From the NCBI RefSeq assembly GCF_002213425.1, contig NZ_NJGV01000007.1:1-64000 (forward strand): a stretch of 64,000 bases of DNA, read 5' to 3'. Shown piece after piece: positions 38,522 to 47,552 of the stretch. The translations under genes were made by a program, and so were the position numbers. The notes beneath the pieces are model-generated. The model was not told the origin of the DNA. It saw only the letters and a list, made by a program, of their open reading frames with translations, and ran no database searches. Origin of the DNA: Herbaspirillum aquaticum. GTDB taxonomy: Bacteria > Pseudomonadota > Gammaproteobacteria > Burkholderiales > Burkholderiaceae_D. Position 1 is the first letter of the stretch, and each line of letters begins with the position of its first letter.

Positions 38522-39901
38522 ATGCCTTCCGTCATCACCCACGCCCCCGACGCCATGCAAGATGAAGAGCAGAACATCGGCCCCATGGCAGTGGTGGCAG
38601 CCGCCACGGCGGCCACCATCGATGCCGTCATCGATGCCGCCGTGCAGCAGGTCAACCACCGTCCGCGCGAGCGCCTGGGGGGCCGCTACCGGCGGCTGCG
38701 CCGGCAGTCGCTGCTCATTGCCGAACCGCTGTCGGCGGAGGATTGCTGCGTGCAGGCCATGCCCGACGCCAGCCCCATCAAATGGCACCTGGCGCATACC
38801 ACCTGGTTCTTCGAGACCTTTTTGCTGGAACGTTTCCAGAGTGGTTTCACGCCCTTCCATCCGCAGTTCCGCATGCTCTTCAATTCGTATTACGAAGGGG
38901 TAGGGGAGAAATTCCCGCGCCCGCAGCGCGGCCTGCTCACGCGTCCTTCGCTGGAGGAGGTGCTGGCTTACCGCGAGCAGGTCGATGCGCGCATGCTGTT
39001 GCTCATCGATGCGCTGGAAGCGGATGCCCATGCAGACGCCGGGGAGGGCGGCAGCGAACACCCGCAACTGGCCGGCTTCCTGTCCCTGCTGGAATTGGGC
39101 ATGCAACACGAGCAGCAGCACCAGGAGCTCATGCTCACCGACATCAAGGTGCTACTGTCGATGAACCCGTTGCAGCCAGCTTACCAGCCGCTGCCGATGA
39201 GCTTGCGGCTGGATGATCCGGCTGAGCTGGATTTGCAGTGGCATCGTATCGAAGCGGGCGTGGTCGAGATCGGCCACGCTGGCAACGGCTTCTGTTTCGA
39301 CAACGAGACACCGCGCCATCGCCAGTTCGTCGAGGCTTACCAGTGTGCTTCGCGTCTGGTGAACAATGCCGAATACCTGGCCTTCGTCGAGGCTGGCGGC
39401 TATGAGGATGCCGGACTGTGGCTCTCCGAAGGCTGGGAGTGGAAGAAGCGGGAGGGCCTGTCGCATCCGCTGTACTGGCGCCGGGGCAGCGAAGGAAGGT
39501 GGCAGGAATTCACCGAGTACGGTGTGCAGCCGTTGCAGCCGCATCGCGCCGCCGTTCACCTCTCGTATTACGAGGCCGACGCGTACGCTCGCTGGGCTGG
39601 CGCGCGCCTGCTGACCGAAGCCGAATGGGAACATGCCGCGGCTCGCCTGCAGGGAGGCGGACGTGAATTCTTTGGCGTCGCCTGGCAATGGACCAGCAGC
39701 AGCTATGCCCCGTATCCGGGCTTCACGGCCGCCGCCGGTGCGGTAGGTGAATACAATGGCAAATTCATGGTCAACCAGTACGTGTTGCGGGGGTCCTCGT
39801 CGGCCACGCCGCTGAACCACGCACGGCTGACCTATCGGAACTTCTTCCCCGCCACTGCGCGCTGGCAGGTCAGCGGTATCCGCCTGGCCCGCCAGGGCTG
39901 A
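38522..39901 (+). CDS. egtB: Ergothioneine biosynthesis protein EgtB (sulfoxide synthase)
   Basis: Non-heme iron enzyme of 459 residues that couples hercynine to cysteine or gamma-glutamylcysteine with oxygen. The N-terminal DinB-like domain carries the iron ligands: HxxH within WHLAHTTWF (H89 and H92 by count) and the HEQQHQE motif (H196, H200). The C-terminal FGE-sulfatase-like domain has NAEYLAFVEAGGYED and WQWTSSSYAPYPGF. The first 45 residues are a low-complexity Ala/Asp/Val-rich extension. Start ATG at 38522 follows CAGGAG. Operon with egtD. No egtA, egtC or egtE gene is adjacent, so cysteine-using EgtB or distant partners are needed; the class cannot be told by eye. Confidence 0.93.
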   Translation: MPSVITHAPDAMQDEEQNIGPMAVVAAATAATIDAVIDAAVQQVNHRPRERLGGRYRRLRRQSLLIAEPLSAEDCCVQAMPDASPIKWHLAHTTWFFETFLLERFQSGFTPFHPQFRMLFNSYYEGVGEKFPRPQRGLLTRPSLEEVLAYREQVDARMLLLIDALEADAHADAGEGGSEHPQLAGFLSLLELGMQHEQQHQELMLTDIKVLLSMNPLQPAYQPLPMSLRLDDPAELDLQWHRIEAGVVEIGHAGNGFCFDNETPRHRQFVEAYQCASRLVNNAEYLAFVEAGGYEDAGLWLSEGWEWKKREGLSHPLYWRRGSEGRWQEFTEYGVQPLQPHRAAVHLSYYEADAYARWAGARLLTEAEWEHAAARLQGGGREFFGVAWQWTSSSYAPYPGFTAAAGAVGEYNGKFMVNQYVLRGSSSATPLNHARLTYRNFFPATARWQVSGIRLARQG

Positions 39902-39961
39902 TCGTCTTCGACCCTGCGGTCCTGCAGCCCGGGGCCGTCAGCGACCCTGGGCGGCAACGGC

Positions 39962-41701
39962 TCAGAAGGTCTCCCACTCTTCCGATTTGTCTTCCTTGGT
40001 GCTGGCCGGCAGCGCGCGCGGCGCCGGCGTGGCAGGCGCAGCACGCACTGCCTGCGGCTTGGCGGCAGCGGGTTTGCCAGGCAGGGCTGATGCTGGTGCC
40101 GGTGCAGCTGCGCGCAGGGGGGCAGTGCGCAGTGCCGGCGAGGGCGCTGCGCCCACATCATCGAGACGGAACACACTCACCAGTTCCAGCAGGCGCTGTG
40201 CCTGATCCTGCAGCGCCTGTGCGGCGGCTGCGGCTTCTTCCACCAGGGCGGCGTTCTGCTGGGTGGTGTTGTCCATCTGCATGATGGCCTGGTTGACCTG
40301 TTCGATGCCATCGCTTTGCTCGCGCGTGGCAGCCGAGATCTCACCGACGATGTGGCTGACCTGCTCGATGCTCTGCACGACCTCATCCATGGTGCTGCCG
40401 GCCTGGGCGACCAGCTCGGTGCCGGCCGTGACCTGGCCGACGGAGTCATTGATGAGCTCCTTGATTTCCTTGGCGGCGGTCGCCGAGCGTTGCGCCAGGC
40501 CGCGCACTTCCGATGCCACCACGGCGAAGCCGCGTCCCTGTTCGCCGGCGCGGGCCGCTTCCACGGCGGCATTCAAGGCCAGGATGTTGGTCTGGAAGGC
40601 GATGCCATCGATGACCGAGATGATGTCCACGATCTTGCGCGAGGAGTCGTTGATGGCGCCCATGGTCTGCACCACCTGCTTGACGGCCTCGCCACCCTGG
40701 TTGGCCACCTGCGTGGCATTGCCGGCCAGCTCGCTGGACTTGCGGGTGTGATCGGCATTCTGCTTGACGCTGGAGGTCAGCTGTTCCAGCGAGGAGGCGG
40801 TTTCTTCCAGGGCGCTGGCCTGTTCTTCGGTGCGCGAGGACAAATCGAGGTTGCCGGTAGCGATCTGGGTTGAAGCGGTGACCATGGAGTCGGTGCCGCG
40901 CCGCACTTCCAGCACGATGGCCTTGAGCTTCTGGTTCATGGCGGCCAGGGCTTGCAGGAGGCGTCCGGTTTCATCGGTGGAATGGGCGTCAATGACGGCG
41001 GTCAGGTCCCCGGCGGCGACGGTCTCTGCCACTGCCACCGCGCGGCTCAGCGGGCGGGTGATGCTGCGCGAAATGGTCCATGCGATGAAGGCGGCGAAGA
41101 GTGCCGAGACGATGCCAGCCACCAGCATGATGTTGCGCGTGGTGGTGTAAGTGGCTTCGGCATCCTCAACTGACTGGTCCATCAGCTTCTGCTGCATGTT
41201 GGAGAGATCATCGAGCTGGCCGAAATACACCTTTTGCAGTGGCACCATCTTTTCCAGCATCAGCTTGATGGCCGTATCTCTATCCCCAGTAGTGGCGAGC
41301 CGTTCGATCTCCCTGCGCAGGGCCGCGTAGCTCTTGCGGGTTTCGGTGACCTTGTCGAATTTGGCACGGGCCTCCGGATTGGCAATCAGGCGCCCCAGTT
41401 CATCGTAGAGCTTGGTGTTCTCTGCAGAGAGCTCATCAATGAGCTTCTGCTCATTGGCAACCTGCGCCGGATCGGTCATCAGCAACCGGTTGCGCAGCGA
41501 GATGGCGACATCATCCACCTTGCCGGATATGCTGTTGATGATGTTGATTTTCTTGTAGCGGTCATTGACCACCAGATCCAGTGTCTTGTTGATGTCACCC
41601 AGGCGCGCCAGGCTCAGTGTGACGATGGCAGCGATCACCACGATCAAGGCCAAGAATCCGATGGCCAGACGTGTAGAAATGTTGAAGTTGTTGAAGCGCA
41701 T
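39962..41701 (-). CDS. Methyl-accepting chemotaxis protein with C-terminal pentapeptide
   Basis: Inner-membrane chemoreceptor of 579 residues. A first transmembrane helix at about 11-33, a periplasmic four-helix-bundle sensor (4HB_MCP) of about 155 residues, a second helix at about 189-210, a HAMP domain near 211-265, and the methyl-accepting signalling domain with the invariant hairpin tip [31 protein letters not shown]. Glu/Gln-rich adaptation sites flank it ([20 protein letters not shown]). The extreme C-terminus ends EEWETF, close to the NWETF pentapeptide that tethers CheR and CheB in Tar and Tsr. Ligand unknown. The ATG at 41701 follows a GGGGGGAAAA site. Confidence 0.93.
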   Translation of the reverse strand: MRFNNFNISTRLAIGFLALIVVIAAIVTLSLARLGDINKTLDLVVNDRYKKINIINSISGKVDDVAISLRNRLLMTDPAQVANEQKLIDELSAENTKLYDELGRLIANPEARAKFDKVTETRKSYAALRREIERLATTGDRDTAIKLMLEKMVPLQKVYFGQLDDLSNMQQKLMDQSVEDAEATYTTTRNIMLVAGIVSALFAAFIAWTISRSITRPLSRAVAVAETVAAGDLTAVIDAHSTDETGRLLQALAAMNQKLKAIVLEVRRGTDSMVTASTQIATGNLDLSSRTEEQASALEETASSLEQLTSSVKQNADHTRKSSELAGNATQVANQGGEAVKQVVQTMGAINDSSRKIVDIISVIDGIAFQTNILALNAAVEAARAGEQGRGFAVVASEVRGLAQRSATAAKEIKELINDSVGQVTAGTELVAQAGSTMDEVVQSIEQVSHIVGEISAATREQSDGIEQVNQAIMQMDNTTQQNAALVEEAAAAAQALQDQAQRLLELVSVFRLDDVGAAPSPALRTAPLRAAAPAPASALPGKPAAAKPQAVRAAPATPAPRALPASTKEDKSEEWETF

Positions 41702-42036
41702 GATTTTCCCCCCGAAAAATGTGGCTGCGGCTTGCTTGTATTGGGGCCGGGACGCGCGGCCTTGAACTGGTGTGACGACCAGAAAATCTATCATAAGCCA
41801 GTTACGTTCATTGAGGACGTTTGACTCAAGCAAATTCTGCAGAATTGTCCGGCGTCAAGAAAAGGCGCGGTGGGCGCGGATTTCCGCGCGTCAACGTGGT
41901 GGGCAAGCCACAATGGCAGGAGGACAAGATCAACGGCTGAGCTTGGTGCAAGCGCCAAGCCGTTAACGCAACAACGCCGCCCGGTAGGACGGCGTCGGGT
42001 TCAGGAACTGGCCGGGATCGCCGGCCGGATTCCGTT
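41702..42036. other. 335-bp gap between the chemoreceptor and leuA
   Basis: Holds the 3' flank of leuA with one hairpin at 41974-41995 and a shorter one near 41940-41960 (GCTTGG / CCAAGC), plus the chemoreceptor promoter, which I cannot place with confidence. No gene was seen. Confidence 0.35.
41974..41995 (-). terminator. Hairpin after leuA
   Basis: ACGCCGTCC / GGGCGGCGT stem with one wobble pair and a TACC loop, 41 bases past the leuA stop; U-tract is weak (TGTTGCGTT). Confidence 0.5.
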
Positions 42037-43740
42037 TCAGGCAGCCTTGGCCTGTGCGGAGCCACCCTGGTTGGCGCTCTCGCTGATGGCGATCTGGCGG
42101 TTCACGGCAGACAGCACGGCCTTGAAGGAGGCAGTCACGATGTTGGCATCGATGCCAACACCGAAACCGGTCGGCGCTTCGTTCAGGCGCAGCTCGATGT
42201 AGCTGGCGGCCTTGGCGTCGGCACCGGCGCCGATGGCGTGTTCATGGAAGTCCATCAGCTTGATGTCCAGGCCCAGTGCGTGCACGAAGGCATCGATGGG
42301 ACCGTTGCCGCTGCCGCGCACGGTGACCGGCTGGCCATTGCGCACGATGTCGACTTCGATGTTGATGGACTCGGCCTTGGCGGTGTCTTCCGACATGCGG
42401 TGCGCGCGATAGACGTAGGGTTCGACGCGCTCCAGGTATTCACGCTGGAAGATGGCGTGGATGTCGGAGGCGGCGATTTCCTTGCCGGTGGCATCGGCCT
42501 CACGCTGGATGGCGCGCGAGAACTCGATCTGCAGGCGGCGCGGCAGGGCCAGGCCGTATTCCTGTTCCAGCAGGTAGGCCATGCCGCCCTTGCCGGACTG
42601 GCTGTTGACGCGGATGACGGCATCGTAGCTGCGGCCCAGGTCGGCCGGGTCGATCGGCAGGTAGGGCACTTCCCAGATGGCGTCGGGCTGCTGCTTGGCG
42701 AAGCCCTTCTTGATGGCATCCTGGTGCGAGCCGGAGAAGGCCGTGAAGACCAGGTCGCCGACATACGGGTGGCGCGGGTGAACGGGGATCTGGTTGCACT
42801 CTTCCACGACCTGGCGCACCACGTCGATGTCGGAGAAGTCCAGGCCCGGGTTCACGCCCTGGGTGTACAGGTTCAATGCCAGCGTGACCAGGTCGACGTT
42901 GCCGGTGCGCTCGCCGTTGCCGAACAGGCAGCCCTCGACGCGATCGGCGCCGGCCATCACGGCCAGTTCGGCCGAGGCCACGGCGGTGCCACGGTCATTG
43001 TGCGGGTGCACCGAGATGATGGCGCTGTCACGATGCTTCAGGTTGCGGCACATCCATTCGATCTGGTCAGCATAGACGTTGGGGGTGGCGCACTCCACGG
43101 TGGAGGGCAGGTTCAGGATGATCTTGCGCTGCGGGGTGGCACCCCAGGTTTCACAGACGGCATCGCAGATCTCCTTGGAGAAATCCAGTTCGGTGGTGCT
43201 GAAGGATTCCGGCGAGTATTCGAAGCGCCATTCGGTGCCCGGGCGCGCATCGGTCAGTTCCTTGACCAGGCGGGTGCCGGTGACGGCGATGTTCTTGATC
43301 TCCTCGCGCGACATGTTGAAGACGATCTTGCGGAAGGCCGGGGCCACCGAGTTGTACAGGTGGACGATGGCCTTCTTGGCGCCTTCCAGCGATTCGACGG
43401 TGCGGCGGATCAGTTCTTCGCGCGACTGGGTCAGCACGATGATGGTGACATCATCGGGAATGCGGTTCTCGACGATGAGCTTGCGCACGAAATCGAAATC
43501 GGTCTGCGAGGCGGAGGGGAAGCCGACTTCGATTTCCTTGAGGCCAGTCTTCAACAGCAGTTCGAAGAAGCGCAGCTTGCGCTCGGCGTTCATCGGTTCG
43601 ATCAGGGCCTGGTTGCCATCGCGCAGGTCGGTGCTCATCCAGATCGGCGGCGTGTCGATGACCTTGCTGGGCCAGGTGCGGTCGGGCAGGTCGATGGCGG
43701 GGAAGGCACGGTATTTGGCGGCGGGGTTGCTTAACATCAT
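42037..43740 (-). CDS. leuA: 2-isopropylmalate synthase, long LeuA type
   Basis: Condenses acetyl-CoA with 2-ketoisovalerate in the first committed step of leucine synthesis. The 567-residue protein belongs to the longer LeuA class (as in actinobacteria and yeast): [21 protein letters not shown] opens the catalytic TIM barrel (metal-binding DGNQ), [13 protein letters not shown] carries the His-x-His metal ligands, and the last 120 residues form the regulatory domain that binds leucine. MM at the start leaves 43740 or 43737 as the start. The 5' region is long and carries the leader peptide gene (44104-44196), a strong hairpin and a direct repeat, so expression is probably controlled by leucine attenuation. 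Confidence 0.96.
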   Translation of the reverse strand: MMLSNPAAKYRAFPAIDLPDRTWPSKVIDTPPIWMSTDLRDGNQALIEPMNAERKLRFFELLLKTGLKEIEVGFPSASQTDFDFVRKLIVENRIPDDVTIIVLTQSREELIRRTVESLEGAKKAIVHLYNSVAPAFRKIVFNMSREEIKNIAVTGTRLVKELTDARPGTEWRFEYSPESFSTTELDFSKEICDAVCETWGATPQRKIILNLPSTVECATPNVYADQIEWMCRNLKHRDSAIISVHPHNDRGTAVASAELAVMAGADRVEGCLFGNGERTGNVDLVTLALNLYTQGVNPGLDFSDIDVVRQVVEECNQIPVHPRHPYVGDLVFTAFSGSHQDAIKKGFAKQQPDAIWEVPYLPIDPADLGRSYDAVIRVNSQSGKGGMAYLLEQEYGLALPRRLQIEFSRAIQREADATGKEIAASDIHAIFQREYLERVEPYVYRAHRMSEDTAKAESINIEVDIVRNGQPVTVRGSGNGPIDAFVHALGLDIKLMDFHEHAIGAGADAKAASYIELRLNEAPTGFGVGIDANIVTASFKAVLSAVNRQIAISESANQGGSAQAKAA

Positions 43741-43767
43741 GATGGACCTCTTGGTTTCCGGATGGCG

Positions 43768-43812
43768 TGGAATGCTTCAGTTCATTCAGTTCAATTACTG
43801 GAATGCTTCAGT
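43768..43812. repeat. Exact 14-bp direct repeat in the leuA leader
   Basis: TGGAATGCTTCAGT occurs at 43768-43781 and again at 43799-43812, start to start 31 bp. Both copies lie between the stable hairpin and the leuA start. Function unknown. Confidence 0.7.
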
Positions 43813-43831
43813 GCGTCAGATGTGGCGGATC

Positions 43832-43870
43832 GGGTTGCCTGGCTGCCACGAGCGCGTGGCCAGGCAACCC
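43832..43870. repeat. Stable hairpin in the leuA leader, without U-tract
   Basis: A 12-bp perfect stem (GGGTTGCCTGGC at 43832-43843 with GCCAGGCAACCC at 43859-43870), a 3-base bulge and a further 4-bp CACG/CGTG stem with an AGCG loop. It lies 92 bases before the leuA ATG. No T-run follows on either strand, so it is not a normal terminator; a role in attenuation or mRNA stability is inferred. Confidence 0.75.
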
Positions 43871-44103
43871 TTCATAGAGCCAGAGGCGGCATCTCCCGCA
43901 GCGCGCGGCCAGCCTGCAAGGGCTGCGTGCGCTGGTTGCGGATTGTGCGGATCATCGAATGCATATGCTTCGCCTGGTGGGCGGCGACACCAGCTCCCAT
44001 TATGGATAGCCCGTCACTGCCTGGTTGTACTGCCGGATGCTGCTGGATTTTTTGGAGTTGCCGGATCGCGTGGAGTCAGCGGAAACGGCAGGAACTACGG
44101 ATT

Positions 44104-44196
44104 TTAGCGCGAGGCTAGTAGTAGCGACACCGATAGCAACGCTAGCAGGGCGCTGGCGCTGTTGTGGCGGATGGAAGTGATTGCTGCGGAAGTCAT
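44104..44196 (-). CDS. leuL: Leucine leader peptide upstream of leuA
   Basis: A 30-residue frame begins at the ATG at 44196 and ends with TAA at 44104-44106, about 360 bases before leuA. Its second half reads ALLALLSVSLLLASR: seven Leu codons, of which five are CTA, a codon rare in GC-rich genomes, with one CTG and one TTG. That clustering of rare Leu codons is the mark of a leader peptide whose translation senses charged tRNA-Leu. Upstream lie TTGACA (44227-44232) and TACATT (44203-44208) 18 bases apart, so transcription should start at the ATG itself and the peptide is probably read from a leaderless mRNA, as known for some trpL and leuL leaders. It was too short to be called by a simple ORF scan. 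Attenuation itself is inferred. Confidence 0.8.
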   Translation of the reverse strand: MTSAAITSIRHNSASALLALLSVSLLLASR

Positions 44197-44202
44197 CCGT
44201 GC

Positions 44203-44232
44203 AATGTAGAAGATCGGGCTGGCGTCTGTCAA
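44203..44232 (-). promoter_or_regulatory. Promoter of the leuL-leuA unit
   Basis: A perfect TTGACA -35 (read on the minus strand at 44232-44227) and TACATT -10 (44208-44203) with an 18-base spacer. Predicted transcription start falls at about 44196-44197, on the leader-peptide ATG. Confidence 0.65.
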
Positions 44233-44305
44233 GGGCTATCTTTTTTACAAGCGTAAAAGAAGAGCGCATTCCAATAATTTCGTTGCTAGAATCGTCTTGT
44301 TAATA

Positions 44306-44315
44306 ACCGGCCGGT
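44306..44315. promoter_or_regulatory. Palindrome in the leuL/pqi divergent region
   Basis: ACCGGCCGGT is a perfect 10-bp palindrome in an AT-rich context, about 210 bases before the first pqiA gene and about 75 bases behind the leuL promoter. It could be an operator; the binding protein is unknown. Confidence 0.3.
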
Positions 44316-44527
44316 CATTTATTTGTATTGCTGGCGCATCAATTCCTTGTGAGGATGGAACGCTGCCGGGCGAAAATGCTCCAAAACAAGCGCTGCAGTG
44401 GTCCTTTTTCAATATCAATAGCAGGCTCACTTGTCGTACCGGCACCAGCGCCTGCCACGAACAACAAACAAAGTAGGGCGACGCTTCTGCCACCCCGGGA
44501 GCGCATCGCCAGCAACCCTGATCATCC

Positions 44528-45169
44528 ATGCAAAAACGCACCGACCTCATCGTTTGCGAAGAATGCGACGCCGTCTACCAGCGCATGACGCTGGGCGAGC
44601 GCGAGATTGCCCGCTGCCTGCGCTGCGGCGCCGAGCTGGAGCGCGATACCGGCCGCCGCCTGCAGCACCTGCTGCCGCTGACCATCGGGGCGCTGATCCT
44701 GTTCGTGATTGCCAATACCTTCCCCATCGTCACCATCGAGCTGCAGGGCTTGTCCAGCCAGACCACGTTGATCGGTGCGGTGGTGGCATTGACCCGCGAT
44801 GGCATGTCCGAAGTGGCGCTGCTGGTGCTGGCCACGACCTTGCTGTTCCCGCTCATCCAGCTCGGTGTGCTGCTTTACCTGTTGCTGCCCGGAGCACGGG
44901 ATGCCCGGCCACCCGGCTTCGTGCTGCTGGTGCGGCTGATGCAGGCGGCCCGCCCATGGGGCATGATCGAAGTCTTCATGCTGGGCGTGCTAGTAGCGCT
45001 CATCAAACTCTCCAACATGGCCGAGGTGATCCCCGGTCCGGCACTATGGTCCTTCGGCGGATTGACGGTGCTGCTGACGGTCGTGGTGTCCTTCAATCCG
45101 CGCTACCTGTGGCACCTGTGGGAACAGCAGCAAGCCGAGCAATACGGTGACAACGAGGCTGGTGCATGA
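44528..45169 (+). CDS. PqiA domain membrane protein, first half
   Basis: A 213-residue inner-membrane protein with one PqiA domain. A rubredoxin-like zinc-binding pair is visible near the N-terminus (CEEC at about 10-13 and CLRC at about 30-33). About four hydrophobic helices follow, with the conserved ANTFPIVTIELQG after helix 1. In E. coli PqiA and YebS are single proteins with two such domains; here the second domain is a separate gene that overlaps this one by four bases (ATGA). With PqiB and PqiC it forms an envelope-spanning lipid transport system of the MCE class. The long 5' region is shared with leuL. Confidence 0.9.
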   Translation: MQKRTDLIVCEECDAVYQRMTLGEREIARCLRCGAELERDTGRRLQHLLPLTIGALILFVIANTFPIVTIELQGLSSQTTLIGAVVALTRDGMSEVALLVLATTLLFPLIQLGVLLYLLLPGARDARPPGFVLLVRLMQAARPWGMIEVFMLGVLVALIKLSNMAEVIPGPALWSFGGLTVLLTVVVSFNPRYLWHLWEQQQAEQYGDNEAGA

Positions 45170-45927
45170 GCCTCTTCAAGCGCCAGGCCGCCCCGCATGC
45201 GCCCGACATCACCCAGGAGCCGGATGAAGACCTGCAGGTGCAGGATGCCGCGTCCCTGGGCGTGATCGGCTGCCATCACTGCGGCACCGTATGGGAAGGC
45301 GCCCAGCCCCATCAACCCTGCGGCGTGTGCCACGCACCCCTGCACGTGCGCAGGATAGATAGCCTCACGCGTACCTGGGCGCTCCTCATTGCCGCCTGCA
45401 TCATGTACATCCCGGCCAACATGATGCCGGTGATGGTCACCAGCACCTTGTTCGATGAGCAGCGCGACACCATCCTCTCCGGCGTCATCTATTTCTGGAC
45501 CTCCGGCGAATGGGGCCTGGCGCTGGTGGTATTCGTGGCCAGCTTCCTGGTGCCGCTGTTCAAGCTGGTGGCGCTGGGCATCCTGGTGTTCTCGGCCCGC
45601 CGTCGCAGCCGCTGGCGCCGCCTGCAACGCGCCAAACTGTATCGCGTGGTCGAAGCCATCGGACGCTGGTCCATGCTGGACGTCTTCGTCGTCTCGGTAC
45701 TGACCGGGCTGGTCAAGATCCACGGGTTTGCCAACATCCACGCCGGCATCGGCATCGCCGCCTTCGGTGCGGTGGTGGTGCTGACCATGCTGGCCTCGCT
45801 GGCCTTCGATCCGCGCCTGATCTGGGATGAGCGCGTAATCGATCCGTTATCGGACGCCCCGAGCAAGCCTCACCCAGGACCAGTTTCTCCCCATGACAAC
45901 GCCAACAAGCCACAGGAAACCGCATGA
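45166..45927 (+). CDS. PqiA domain membrane protein, second half
   Basis: A 253-residue inner-membrane protein with the second PqiA domain. Its own two zinc-site Cys pairs are CHHC and CGVC, and the motif IPANMMPVMVTSTLFDEQRDTI is the family signature. About four membrane helices lie between residues 65 and 225. It overlaps the first half at 45166-45169 and the PqiB gene at 45924-45927, so all four genes are translationally linked. Splitting of PqiA into two coupled proteins is seen in other proteobacteria and is not a frameshift: each half has a start and an intact domain. Confidence 0.92.
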   Translation: MSLFKRQAAPHAPDITQEPDEDLQVQDAASLGVIGCHHCGTVWEGAQPHQPCGVCHAPLHVRRIDSLTRTWALLIAACIMYIPANMMPVMVTSTLFDEQRDTILSGVIYFWTSGEWGLALVVFVASFLVPLFKLVALGILVFSARRRSRWRRLQRAKLYRVVEAIGRWSMLDVFVVSVLTGLVKIHGFANIHAGIGIAAFGAVVVLTMLASLAFDPRLIWDERVIDPLSDAPSKPHPGPVSPHDNANKPQETA

Positions 45928-47552
45928 CTCCACCCGACCATTCCGATGACAAACCGGCGCTGTTGCAGCCGCGCCGCGCACGCCAGCGCAACTGGCTGCC
46001 CTCGCTGGTGTGGCTCATTCCCATCGTTGCCGCCATCGTCGGCCTGACCCTGGTGGCCAAGATCCTGGTCGAGCGTGGCCCGGTGGTGACCGTCAGCTTC
46101 CGCTCCGCTGAAGGACTGGAAGCCGGCAAGACCAAGGTGAAATACAAGGATGTCGAAATCGGCCAGGTGCAGAGCCTGAAGCTGGCGGCCGACCGTTCGC
46201 ATGTGCTGGTCGGTATCCAGTTGAACCAGGATGCCTCCGGCTTCAATGCCGAAGACACGCGCTTCTGGGTGGTCCGTCCGCGCATTGCCGCCTCCGGTAT
46301 TTCGGGATTGGGCACCTTGCTCTCCGGTGCCTACATCGGTGCCGATGCGGGTGCTTCGGAAGAGACCAAGAAGAACTTCGTCGGCCTGGAGCAGCCTCCC
46401 ATCGTCACCCGCGATGCCTCGGGGCGCCAGTTCGTGCTGCATACCGATGACCTCGGTTCGCTCGATATCGGGTCTCCCATTTTCTATCGCCGCATCAAGG
46501 TCGGGCAGGTGGTCGCCTATGACCTCGACAGCGATGGCCGGGGCGTGACGCTGCGCATCTTCGTCAATGCACCCTACGACAAATTCGTCACCCAGGCCTC
46601 GCGCTTCTGGCATGCAAGCGGCTTCGACATGGAACTCAACGCCAGCGGCTTCAAGCTGCATACGCAGGCGCTGTCGACGGTGGTGCTGGGTGGTATTGCC
46701 TTCCGCGACCGCGATGAAGAGCGCGTGAGTCCGCCAGCCAAGGAGGGCAGCGAATATGCGCTGGTGGAAGACGAAAGTGCGGCCATGAAGGAACCGGACG
46801 GCGTACCGCAGACCGCATTGCTGTATTTCGACCAGTCGCTGCGCGGCCTGCAACCGGGCGCCACCGTGGACTTCCGCGGCGTGGTGCTGGGTGAGGTCAA
46901 GAGCATCGGGGTGGAATACGACAAGGCACGCGGCGAATTCCGCATGCCGGTGCTGATCCAGATCTATCCGGATCGGTTGGGCCGTCGCTTCCACGAAGAG
47001 ACCGGCGAACAGCGCCGTTCCAACGCACAGTTGCTGCGCATGCTGGTCAAGCGCGGCATGCGTGCCCAGCTGCGCAACGGCAACCTGTTGACCGGCCAGC
47101 TGTACGTGGCGATCGATTTCTTCCCCAAGGCCAAGCCGGCACAGATTGATCCGGACAAGGTCCCGCTGGAACTGCCGACCATCCCGGGCAGCCTGGATGA
47201 ATTGCAGCAGCAGCTCTCCGACATTGCCGGCAAGCTCTCCAAGGTGCCGTTCGACGAGATCGGCCGCGACCTGCAGACCACGCTCAAGACCTTGAACAAG
47301 ACCTTGACCACGGCCGAGCAGACGGCAGCCCGCATCAACAACGACATCGCACCCGAGATGCAGGCCGCGATGAAGGATGCGCGCAAGACCTTGAATGCGG
47401 CCGAGCGTACGCTCTCGGATGACGCGCCGCTGCAGTCCGATATCCGCCAGACCATGCAGGAACTGAGCAAGGCTGCGGCCTCGATCCGTATCCTCACCGA
47501 TTACCTGCAACAGCATCCGGAATCGCTGATCCGGGGCAAACAGGAGCCATGA
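45924..47552 (+). CDS. pqiB: PqiB, MCE-domain intermembrane transport protein
   Basis: A 542-residue periplasm-spanning protein. One N-terminal anchor helix (residues about 20-41, WLPSLVWLIPIVAAIVGLTL) is followed by three MCE (MlaD) domains at about 43-110, 155-225 and 292-352; each starts with a pattern such as FRSAEGLEAGKTKVKYKDVEIG. The last 150 residues are a long helical region that in E. coli PqiB forms a hollow needle reaching toward the outer membrane. It forms hexamers that carry lipids between membranes. Overlaps the PqiA and PqiC genes by four bases each. In E. coli the genes respond to paraquat through SoxRS; no such site was sought here. Confidence 0.94.
   Translation: MTPPDHSDDKPALLQPRRARQRNWLPSLVWLIPIVAAIVGLTLVAKILVERGPVVTVSFRSAEGLEAGKTKVKYKDVEIGQVQSLKLAADRSHVLVGIQLNQDASGFNAEDTRFWVVRPRIAASGISGLGTLLSGAYIGADAGASEETKKNFVGLEQPPIVTRDASGRQFVLHTDDLGSLDIGSPIFYRRIKVGQVVAYDLDSDGRGVTLRIFVNAPYDKFVTQASRFWHASGFDMELNASGFKLHTQALSTVVLGGIAFRDRDEERVSPPAKEGSEYALVEDESAAMKEPDGVPQTALLYFDQSLRGLQPGATVDFRGVVLGEVKSIGVEYDKARGEFRMPVLIQIYPDRLGRRFHEETGEQRRSNAQLLRMLVKRGMRAQLRNGNLLTGQLYVAIDFFPKAKPAQIDPDKVPLELPTIPGSLDELQQQLSDIAGKLSKVPFDEIGRDLQTTLKTLNKTLTTAEQTAARINNDIAPEMQAAMKDARKTLNAAERTLSDDAPLQSDIRQTMQELSKAAASIRILTDYLQQHPESLIRGKQEP

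Noticed and set aside
44000-44269. An 89-codon minus-strand frame overlapping leuL
   Set aside because: It is in a different frame, has no Leu-codon cluster, and its start lies ahead of the predicted promoter's start point.
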